Source of the DNA: Alnus glutinosa
Lineage: Eukaryota > Streptophyta > Magnoliopsida > Fagales > Betulaceae
Length of the DNA stretch: 64,000 nt
Assembly: GCF_958979055.1 (NCBI RefSeq)
Contig: NC_084893.1
Location: forward strand, 8,869,071 to 8,933,070
Direction of reading: 5' to 3'
A program made the translations under genes and the position numbers. The notes under the pieces are model-generated. The model saw only the letters and a list, made by a program, of their open reading frames with translations, did no database searches and was not told the origin of the DNA. Below, one piece after another: positions 54,871 through 64,000 of this stretch; the stretch's first letter is position 1; each line of letters starts with the position of its first letter.

Positions 54871-57426
54871 TTTCATATCTAAACCTCGCGTCTACTGCCA
54901 GGTGACTACCACCATTCTTCACCGGCGACACAACGGAGGTGGATAGCCTTTGTTCCCTCCCTCATGTACATCCCTTTTCTCTTTGCAAAGTGAGAAAGGG
55001 ATGTGTTCCCTATGAGGGTTGCCGTTTATGGTTGGGGATGGAGAGTCGATTTTTTGTGGATGCTAAATCCTTCCACTTTTTAGTGGTGAAAGGGTTAGCA
55101 AAGCTTTGGGTGGAGGAAAAGAGGAAATGGTTATCAGGGTATGCTGTTTTGGGGACGAGATGAACTGCTTGGCTGATGTCAATGGTGGAAGAGGAATTGG
55201 GAAATCCTAGGATTGAGGATTTCGTCAAATCCTTTAGGGAGGCGTCTAAGGTGACCAATGCTCGGAGAGGTGAGAATAGGTCTGATTGGTTCTTGGAGGT
55301 AGCGGTTTACACTGTGGGAGGCCGGAGAGGACTGATTCTGTTTCCTAAAGGTCGCGATGGGTGGGGTTGAAGCCGTGTTTCTGGGGAGCTGAGCAAACCT
55401 CTGGCCTTTCTTGGAGCCACGGATGGGTCTCCATCTTCTGGCGGTCCTACGGTGGGAAATAAGCTGGGAAAGGAAGCAGAACTTCTGTCGTTCGTAAAGG
55501 TGGTGTGCTCGGCAGCAACCGTCTCTATCTTGGGTTGCCGGACTCTGGGTTTGATTTCGGGCTCATGGGGTGCGGCAAAGGTTGTAGACGCACGGCCGGT
55601 GGCGGAATGGTGCGAGTTGGAGAAGATTCATCTGCTGGGTATGGAGATGGAGGTGATTCGGCAGTCAGTGGATTGCTTCGCTCTAGAAAAGCAAACTTTT
55701 GGTCTCCTGGCTAAGGACCTTCATGTTGATGATCGCTTTAGTTCTCGAGTCTTTGGAGGTAACTCGGCTTACGTGTCTAGGGATGCAGAAGTTGAGGTTG
55801 ACACTTCAATGCAGGGTGAGTCTAGTGTGGTTGGATTGTTTCTCGAGCTTCTTGGACGCTTCTCCAAGGCTTTAGTATGGGTTTGTGGGTTTTAGAAGAA
55901 ACTGGGCTTTAAGTCCTTTTTTGGGCTTAAACGTAGGGTAGGTCATTTTGTGGCGGGCTGTGTGATTAAGAGGTATAAGACTGCTCTCAAAGGTTTTCGG
56001 TTTCGGGCTAGATCCAATCGGTTGGTGCTTAAGCCCAATGCAAAGAGGGCTGCTGTGGATTCTGGTCTTGAGCCCTCATTGGTTTTTGGTGCTGATGTAG
56101 GGTAGGTCTCGGGTCCGAGTGCAATTCCAAGTCTAGGTCTTGATCAGATCTCTCTCCTCATCCCGGAGGCGACGTTTTCAGTGGCTATATCTGGTCTACG
56201 GTCTTCGGCGGCCTTTCAAGTTCCCTCTCTAGTCCCGTCCAGTCGTACATTGGACTGGATTTTATTCCGGCGTTTTTTGGATGGGACTCTTTTGCTCTGG
56301 CGTCATCTGTGCACACCTCTTCTTCCCCTACTGCGCACGTTTCTAGGCTTTCTTTCCCTACCACCTCTATCCCATTTATGCAAGTCCCTGGTCCAACTTT
56401 TTCTCTCAGTCACTAAGGGTCTTCTCAGCCCATCTTCACCCCTTTCTCAAGAATGGCTGAGTTGGGAGAGAGGCTTCGTTTTGCTTCAGTGCTGACAGTT
56501 TCTAAGCCTTTCCAAAAGTACTGCAGGAAGGCAAGGGAAGGTAGATTAGGACATTTGGATGAGAATTTAGTTGCTGAGTCTATAGCAGCAATAAAGTGCT
56601 TGTCGGTTTTTCAGCCAAGGAAGAAGTGGCTGTGATTCTAGAGTTGAACCCTACAGGAGGGGCAGATTTTGTGAAGGGTTTCATGGGTTTCATGGGTTTC
56701 ATTAAGTCTTCTTCTTCGATGAAGGGCTTCCTTCACTGGGGGTTTCTCAACCCGAGCCCGGTTGTGAAATCTTCAACTTCTCATACCTCGCTGTTAGAGA
56801 CTGTGGTGTCTTCATCGACTTCGAAAATTAAGGAAGTTGGGGTGGTAGGGATTCCTTCCCCCTTGGGTGGTTGCGTCACTCCATATGTTGGAAAGGGTGA
56901 TGATTCTAAGGTGAATGGGTAGTCCCAATCTCAGAAGTGGCCTGTAGGCTTTGGTCCGTCTAAGGAGGTGATTGTGTGGGAGCAGGGTGATGAGATCTGG
57001 GATGGGGAGGTTGGAGATTCCCCTTACCCTTTGGGTGTGCTTCCTCCCAACATGGCTTTGGATTGGGGATTGGATTGTGTTGAGGACGAGTATTCGTCCT
57101 TGGCGATTATAGATGCATTTGAAGAGGACTTTCTTTGGAAAGTTAAGGCTGCACAACTGAAGACCAAATGTAGGAATTTGGTAAGCACTATTAATTATGG
57201 TGATGCAAGTCCTCTTGGAATATGATAGGCAAGGCTCATGTGTTGTAGCAGGGTATGCTTTTTGAGGGTTCGGGTTTGAGGGCTTTTGGTTTTTGAGGGT
57301 TTGTTGGTTTTTTTTTTTTTTTTTTGTGGGCTATTTCGTTTTTCGCTTTTTAGTTAGATACTTTCTCTTGTATACTTTTGATGTCCTTAGGGGCGCCTTA
57401 TGCTTTTAATAAGACCAATTTATTAC
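54870..57426 (+). mobile_element. ORF1-only L1-type LINE
   Basis: Plus-strand LINE. ORF1 pieces are visible in order: SDWFLEVAVYTVGGRRGLIL (DUF4283-like, near 55280-55340), FPKGRDGWG, later Pro/Ser-rich text, and the C-terminus LKTKCRNLVSTINYGDASPL ending with a stop near 57223. The LINE 3' tail follows at once (ctcttgtatacttttgatg, then ttaggggcgcc), with no endonuclease or RT. The tail continues after the solo LTR at 60553-60578 (ttgtcc plus poly(A)). ORF1 itself has several frame breaks. The 5' limit is approximate and no target duplication was found. Confidence 0.8.
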
Positions 57427-60400
57427 TGTAATGCCCCGCCTTTTACAAAAAGGCGTAAGTGAAAATTTCGATTTTCGCGTGACATTACTACAACATCAGA
57501 GTTATAAATTGGTAGCGGAATATAATTTATCCAACAGACTTGGATTAAATAACACATCAGAGCTTTTAAATTAAATACCTCTAGACATTCATTAGAAAAT
57601 AGTTAGAACAAATACATGAAAACATGTGTCCATAGTGACACAAGAATATACATGAAAAATTATTAGCAATCTTGTCAACATAAAATGCTGTAAGCACAGA
57701 AGACTACAAACAAAATACGAACTATGTATCTTTAACTTGAAGACCACTCGAGCTCTAATCTTTGTCTATAGACCTGCACCAATGTATATATATATATATA
57801 GAAATAAAAAACACAAAACAATCTAAGTGAGTCCACTGTTTCCCATAATAATATGAATGCTGATTTATTTAATAAAATACCACTTAATGCAAATATGGTT
57901 TTATAGTCACGTATATACGCAATATATAAACCGTGGTAGCTAATCACAGTCATATATTAAATGTATACCTAACCATAAAACAGTAATATGACAGTTTTAA
58001 ATGCAAGGCTTAATTATCAATTTTATGCACTCCTCTCGTGAAGGAACCAACGGTCCGGATTAGCGTGTCACGGGAGCCAACGGTCCCAGTTGGCAATACC
58101 ATCAACACCCCAGCTATATTAGCCAACTCTCACATTTATTAGTTTGTTACTGGAATCCAAAGGTCCCAGCAGACTATGAGCCAAAGGTCATAACCCGTTT
58201 AATTAATTTAGTGTCACGGAAGCCAAAGGTTCCACTGGCAGCCATCACCCCCCCGCTGCATACCAGCTTTGTTATTAACCATTTTAGTTAAAAATAGAAA
58301 ACATGTAAGATCACATGCGCAAACAAATAAATAAAGCAGTAAACACAATATCATGGAAAAATCCACCAGCTTCGTCCTCAGTAAGTATAGAGATACTTAC
58401 TGTTACATCCGCAGTCTCTTAACTCGTCATCTGCAGTAGGCATATATATATACATAGAGTGTTAATGTTATCACTCAAGGATCATAATTGTGTACACATA
58501 GATACAATTACCCTTTTTACTTGGAAATCATTTATCATTATGAGTTTATGAACTCAACCTGATAGTTATATTCTAAACTTAGTAAATAATAATAATAACA
58601 TCAAAAATCATGTTTCTATAAAAATATCACAACTTATTTAGCACTTTTAAAAATCCTCTTCTCTCAAAAGAACCACTTAAAAAAAAAAATATTAATAAGG
58701 ATTCCTTAATCCATAATCATTTCCACTAAGATAATAGAATCCAAAGCATTTCAAAATAATTAACCCATCAAAACTCATAAATCCATTCACACCATCAAAC
58801 ACTCTACAACTATCTTGAACCAAGAACATAATAATCCCAAATCAGCCCACTCGGCTGAGGTGACCAAAACTCCTAAAATCACCCACAGCCAACCCATACC
58901 CATAACAGAAAACACAAGGATCTCACACCTACACCACCGAAATACACCCACCCAAAACACAATCAATCCAAAATTCACCAAGTGATCACAGCAACCTTCC
59001 ACACTCAACTCACAGCTCAACCAAAACAGGGAGGAAAAATACCACATACACAAACATCACAGTATTCGGCCGATCAAAGGGAAAACAGGGGAATTAGTTC
59101 AACTTGGCAAAAGTCCATAAAACATCAATTTCCAACTCAAACAAAACCACTCACATACGGCTAAATTCACAACAGAGCACACGGCCAAAGACCACTACAG
59201 CTCAAAATCATCAATAAACCCAACAAGAAACCCAATCGGTTGAACCCACAAAAATACCTATTGATTCAACAAAATCTTTACACTAAATACAAACCAGAAA
59301 TTCACAATAAATCAAATGGAAATCTCAAGAAATTACCTAGCGAATTTTTGTTCAAAGCTAGGGAAAAATCACCGGAAAATCGCACTCCTTGCTCACCGGA
59401 AAATCGCCACTGGTAGTCGCCGGATTTCCGGCCAGAACCGCCGGAAATCGCCCCTGGCTCAACCGGCCAATGGTCCACCGGAAGTCGCTCCTCTGCTCGC
59501 CGGAAGTCCATTGGAGGATCGGACTTTTCCGGGTTTTCCTGGGTTTCGGATCCTCCTGGGTCCGACGGGTTCATTGGCTCCACCGGAAGCTCGGCCACCG
59601 GTCGGGTCTTCTCCGGGCTTCTCCCGGTTTCACTCTCAGCTCCGGTCTCTCTCCCTCTCACGATCGGCGTCTCTTCTCTCGCTGATTCTCTCTCTCCCTC
59701 TGTTTCGGCCTCTCTTTCTCTCACTCTCGGGCTATCTCTTTCTCTCGGCTTCTCTGTTCTCTTTTGGGAGAAGAACAGGAAGAACAAGGAGGGGAAGAGG
59801 GAAAAGAAAGAAAGGGAAAGAAGAAGAAATAAAAAGAACAACTGGGTTTCTCTCCCTCAGTTGGCTTCCCTCTCTTTCTGTGTTTCGGATGAAGAACAAA
59901 AAAGAAAGAACATAACAGAGGAAATAGGAGAAAAAATAAAAGAAGGAAGAAGAAACCCACTGAATTTTTACTGAGAGGTGCCTGTTTCTGATGAAGATGG
60001 GAGTTCGGATTTATAGAAGAGAATCCGTGGGCAGCAAGGGTGATTCACAAGAGATGACGCACAGAGATTACGCAATAGATTCCTTCACCCAGATTCAATT
60101 AACCCGCAGATTCGACTAATCTGCAGATTCAATTAATCTGTATATAAAATATTTTCTGAATATTTTTATATCGGGTCTTTACCATTTAATAAATCATTAG
60201 AATATAATTTTAAACTCGTTTTGAGTCCAAATCATTTCATAAGTAATGTTAATTTTTAAATAACATTATTACACGGATAATATTATTATACAAAATAAAA
60301 TAATATCTTGTACAATAAATATTTCAAAATAATATTATATATTAATAATATTATTCTACAAAATATTCTCGTATAATAATATTAGAGATTTTATTATTCC

Positions 60401-60552
60401 AATCAATTTAAATATTTAGGTTTTGAAACAGATAGCACATAAAGATGCAATTTATCAGAATAATGTCAATCGAGTAATTAAAAGTGTGAATTAATCACCA
60501 TAGGTCTTAAATTCTATTTAAAACGCTCTGTCTTAAAATCTGGGGTATTACA
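57427..60552 (-). mobile_element. Solo LTR, 3126 bp, inserted in the LINE tail
   Basis: Ends TGTAATGCCCC and GGGGTATTACA, with an exact 5-bp duplication attac (57422-57426 and 60553-60557). A TATA box on the minus strand (cttctataaatccg near 60012-60025) sets the orientation. No internal coding region is present, so it is a solo LTR left after recombination. Lineage not determined (LTRs of this size are usual for large gypsy-type elements). The low-complexity 179-199 aa frames near 59302-59915 are not genes. Confidence 0.85.
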
Positions 60553-60578
60553 ATTACTTGTCCAAAAAAAAAAAAAAT

Positions 60579-61160
60579 GTTACACAAGATTATGATGTTT
60601 ATGAAAAATGGAATGACGTTTGTTAATGGAAAGCATAATGAAAGTTTTTATTCAAGTTATAATGATTAAAGATATTTATGAGATTATGTTTCAAAGTTTG
60701 ATTACTAATGAAATTTTCAAAACAATGTTTCTAATGATTTATTATAACTTGTAATCAGATTTTTATGCATGTAAATGTTTCAACATATGTTTTGTGTTTA
60801 CTTACCAAGTTGTAAAACTCACCCCTTTTACCTGTAAACATTTTTATAAACATTGTTGAGTATGGTATTTACATCACCTGTCTAGCTGGTCCAAGGTTTG
60901 AGATGGTTTTGACCTCCTTACATGCAAAATAGTTTCTTCAAGATCAGCTCATAGATATTTTGAGATGTACAGAGTTATGAAACTCTGATATCATTGCATT
61001 AAAGTTTATAATTAAATAAAAAAATTTAAATTTTCATGCAGTAATTTTATTGCCCTAGGAATTATTTGTAATTTAATATTATGTATATGAATGCCTAGTT
61101 TTGCGCCCTATTAATTTACCCAAATTCAAGGTGTGACAGAGGCGGTATCAGAGCTAAGTC
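60579..61160 (+). mobile_element. Ty3/gypsy-type LTR end with primer-binding site
   Basis: A stretch ending aaggtgtgaca (CA at 61138) is followed after five bases by ggtatcagagct (61144-61155), the primer-binding site complementary to initiator tRNA-Met. This marks the 3' end of a 5' LTR in plus orientation. Little of the internal region can be recognised beyond it. A fossil. Confidence 0.65.
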
Positions 61161-61688
61161 GACTAAGTGTTCGACTTGCCAAGGGTAGCATGAAAATTTG
61201 GAGTTTAAAAACTCTAAGGACAGAAACTTCAAGTATAAGTTTTTAATTACGTACAATAAGAAATGGCCTAGAGTGAAATAATTTTAAATTGAATGTTTAA
61301 TGGAGATCGTGACAATTGAGTGATGGATTAGGAATGGAGAAGGTAAAAGGTAGAAGTACTAAAGTAAAGTCATCCAAGATGTCTTTCCTATGATCAATCA
61401 ATTGTTTGTATGATAGTAGTTGTTAATTTTAGAAACACAAAAGATTTTTGTGTCACATATGGATAATAATAATTGTCAGAAGAATTTAATTTAGAGGTAT
61501 GCTTGGGGTCTATGGAAATTGACTACTAAGTCATGAATTTTTTATTGAAGGAAGAAGGCTTAGCCTAAGACTTCAATGTGATTATGTAGGAAATTTTTTT
61601 GGGAGATAAACATTGTAGGGGGATTGCTAAGAGTTTAGAGGATTTTGAAATATATCCGTGTGTGAGTGGATGTACTGATTTTGGCAAA
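61161..61688. other. Probable remnant of LTR-element internal region
   Basis: AT-rich, no domain recognised. Its position just after a primer-binding site suggests leader or gag-side remnants of the gypsy-type element. Confidence 0.35.
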
Positions 61689-61928
61689 TGTTAAAATATC
61701 TGGAGAATTTTGAATAGAATACTATATTTCTGTGTGTCTTAAATTGTGTACAAGAGGGGTCTATTTATTGTTAAATAAGTCGACTTATATAAGTAAACCT
61801 AAATCGACTTATACAAGGAAACATAAATTTATCTAGACTAGGAAATATAAAACAGGGAATTAATGTACAGAATAAATCAAATACGGTAAATCAGGCAAAT
61901 GCGATAAATGTCAGAATATATTCTAACA
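61689..61928 (-). mobile_element. Small Ty1/copia-type LTR, 240 bp, probably solo
   Basis: On the minus strand it starts TGTTAGAATATATTCTGAC and ends AGATATTTTAACA, with aataaatagacccctcttg (TATA and R region) and acacagaaatatagtattc, wording typical of short plant copia LTRs. The flanks gcaaa and acaaa match at 4 of 5, which supports a solo LTR. Confidence 0.7.
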
Positions 61929-62135
61929 ACAAATATAAAATCTCTTAATATTGATTGTTGATGCCTTGCTTAATAGGGCAGAGACTATTTTTATATATAG
62001 AAGAGGAATTACATATTGAATGAAATACAATGTGTTCAGTTGATAACAGATTCTAACTACAATGATGATATACTAGACTATTTACAATCAGTTTTGAATT
62101 CTATCTAAAGTGTTTGAGTTCAAATATGTTTCTCA

Positions 62136-63157
62136 TCATTCAGTTGATAAGTCTTGAAGAGAGTTATCCTTTACACGCCCCCTCAAGCGCAAAGGGGGTG
62201 CAACTACTATGAGTTTGTCACGTAGAGTGGAGAACCGAAGGGTAGATAAGGGCTTTATGAAAATGTCAGCCACTTGATCTTTGGTGGAGATGAACAGAAT
62301 ATCAAGAAACTTGGAGGCTACCATATCACAGACAAAGTGGAAGTCAATTTCCATATGTTTTGTGAGAGCATGGAAGATGGGATTTGATGAGAGATATATA
62401 GCCCCAATGTTGTCACACCATAATATAGGGGGTATTTTGATTGGTATGACTAGTTCAGATAGTATAGATTTTAACCAGGATAGTTTTGCCGCAGTGTTGG
62501 ACAATGCTTTGTATTCGGCTTCAGTGCTGGATCGTGCAACAATGGCTTGTTTCTTACAGCTCCAGGAGATTAGATTGTTTCCTAGGAAGACAGTATCCTT
62601 CTGTAGATCGACGATCATCTCTACATTCAGCCCAATCCGCATCAGAGAAGGCTTGCAAATTGGTGGAGGAGGATTCCTGGATTTTTAAATCAAACTTGAT
62701 GGTTTGTTTGAGATACCTTAGGAGCCATTTGGCAGTTTGCCAGTATGATAACAAAGGGTTGTGCATGAACTGAAAGAGACGATTGACATTGAAGGCAATG
62801 TCCAGTCTTGTAATAGATAAATACTAAAGTACACCAATAGTACCGCGGTAAAGAGTGGGATCAGAGAATACTTCACCATCAAATGCATACAAGTGGACAG
62901 TGGTAGCCATTGGAGTGTAGGCCAGTTCAGCATCAACCATTTTTGTTCGCTTGAGAATATCAAGCATGTAGTTGCGTTGAGAGAGGATAATGCCATCTGG
63001 GAATTGTAGTACTTCAATACCTAAAAAAAAGTTCAAGCTTCTTAATTTCTTAACAGCAAAGTCAGATTCCATTTTGGTGAGTAAGTCATCAATAGTTGGG
63101 GAATCGAAGCTAGTGATGATAATGTCATCAACGTAAATTAATACATACATGATGAAG
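62136..63157 (-). mobile_element. Ty1/copia pol fossil: RT and RNase H region
   Basis: Minus strand: YVLIYVDDIIIT (catalytic YVDD, near 63115-63150), SDFAVKKL..LNFFLGIEV, then the RNase H-side copia signatures [16 protein letters not shown]-like ([13 protein letters not shown]), [28 protein letters not shown] and [13 protein letters not shown] polypurine tract (ttgagggggcg) follows near 62180. Broken in a few places. The RT is cut at its upstream side by the LTR at 63158. Confidence 0.85.
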
Positions 63158-64000
63158 TGAAAAATAAATGGACTTCTAATTTATACAAGTGTGTGTGAAC
63201 AGTGTGCAACAAAATATTAAATGCGGAATTTAAAGGAGACAAATATTTTGTTGACGAAGTGGAAACTCAATTAAGAGAAAAACCACTCCGGGGCAGCCAA
63301 ACCCAGGATATCCACTATTCAGAAGACAAAGCTAGATACAAGATAGTAACACTCACATATACCCGATGCAGTGGTCGTACCTTGCTTTCTGACGTGTAAC
63401 CCAACACGAACGCTTCCCAACCAGGTCTCCTACCTGAAGGGGTCTTCAATGGAATCCTTTACCTTAGGGCCAACCCCTAAGATAAACTTCAGATGTAGCA
63501 CAGCAATAGCACACTTGCAATGGCTTTAGAGGAAAAATCACGTCTCTGAGCAGTTGTGGAATTCAATACCGAATTCTTGCAGTTCTCAATGCCCAGGGGC
63601 CTCTATTTATAGGCTAGGGGCTCAAATGAGCGTCAGGCAAAATATAGCTGGGCGTCGTCTGGACGGTGGTCATGGCCGTCCAGACGGACAACTGTGCGAC
63701 AGGATTTTTCTAAAATTTCGCTGAGAAATCTTTCCTGTTTAAGAGCCGCGTCCGGACGGGATGGCACATCGTCCGGACTGTCGCACGTCCGCTGCAAGTA
63801 ATTTTCTTATAAGGCTTTGCGCGTCCGGACCATGGGGAATGAGCGTCCGGACGGCTGAACTTCAACAAGCAATTTCCATATCTACTATGCGCGCGTTCGG
63901 ACCATGAGAGGCAGTCATCCGGACGGTTGAAGTCGAATCGGCAATTTCCATATTAGATGCACGCGCGTCCGGACCAAGGCTGACTGACGTCCGGACGGTG
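63158..64000 (-). mobile_element. LTR of the GTCCGGAC copia-like family, copy 3 (runs off window)
   Basis: Its minus-strand end ATTTTTCA lies at 63158. The R/U5 part (63200-63620) matches the copies at 18529 and 20725, with a TATA box in gcctataaatagagg (about 63600-63616). From 63640 to the window end the U3 carries a dense series of gtccggac motifs. It is inserted in the copia RT fossil. Confidence 0.75.

Noticed and set aside
59302-59915. 179- and 199-aa frames on both strands, Arg/Glu/Ser-rich
   Set aside because: Both come from CT/GA-rich leader-like sequence in the solo LTR; the overlapping opposite frames argue against coding.
1-64000. tRNA or rRNA genes
   Set aside because: No cloverleaf with conserved A/B boxes or ribosomal sequence was noticed; the ggtatcagagct at 61144 is a retroelement primer-binding site, not a tRNA gene.

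Overview
This is nuclear DNA from a flowering plant, very probably a woody core eudicot. The host genes have many exons with GT-AG introns, chloroplast and mitochondrial protein genes are present, and most of the remainder is plant transposable elements (hAT, Mutator and CACTA DNA elements, L1-type LINEs, Ty1/copia and Ty3/gypsy LTR elements) plus an endogenous pararetrovirus (Caulimoviridae). The species cannot be named from the sequence alone.

Four host genes can be read exon by exon with the reading frame closing at every junction: TOM5, the small subunit of the mitochondrial protein-import complex (14255-16714, minus, 54 aa); a cytosolic prolyl-tRNA synthetase (31421-41053, plus, 12 coding exons, 525 aa); a DUF1118 thylakoid protein of the RIQ1/RIQ2 type (42243-43038, plus, 198 aa); and a G3BP-like NTF2+RRM RNA-binding protein (43596-52088, minus, 8 coding exons, 471 aa). 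They are ordinary housekeeping or plastid genes and not an operon. In Arabidopsis, TOM5 and RIQ1 carry neighbouring locus numbers (At5g08040 and At5g08050, from memory), so this looks like an old gene neighbourhood stretched by insertions.

Layout: 1-5010 is a tandem array of inverted GH17 beta-1,3-glucanase pseudogenes. 5011-13990 is gene-poor, with hAT and Mutator MITEs and a CACTA element carrying a palindromic minisatellite. 14255-16714 is TOM5. 16860-22470 holds LTR fossils. 22471-30560 is a rearranged, tandemly repeated pararetrovirus fossil that contains a hAT element and a short LINE and stops roughly 130 bp before the prolyl-tRNA synthetase leader. 30561-41053 is the synthetase, whose introns carry several LINEs; one LINE tail duplicated the splice acceptor of exon 11. 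42243-53100 holds the RIQ-like gene and the convergent G3BP-like gene, whose 4.9-kb first coding intron is a nest of LINEs. 53831-54714 is a hAT element carrying a captured receptor-like kinase fragment. 54870-60578 is an ORF1-only LINE with a 3.1-kb solo LTR inside its tail. 60579-64000 is nested gypsy and copia fossils.

The most interesting items are the inverted GH17 array (a possible hairpin-RNA source), the gene-capturing hAT family, the CACTA minisatellite, the ORF1-only LINEs that resemble mammalian HAL1, the 13-codon duplication creating three in-phase splice donors in the synthetase, and the duplicated splice acceptor upstream of its exon 11.
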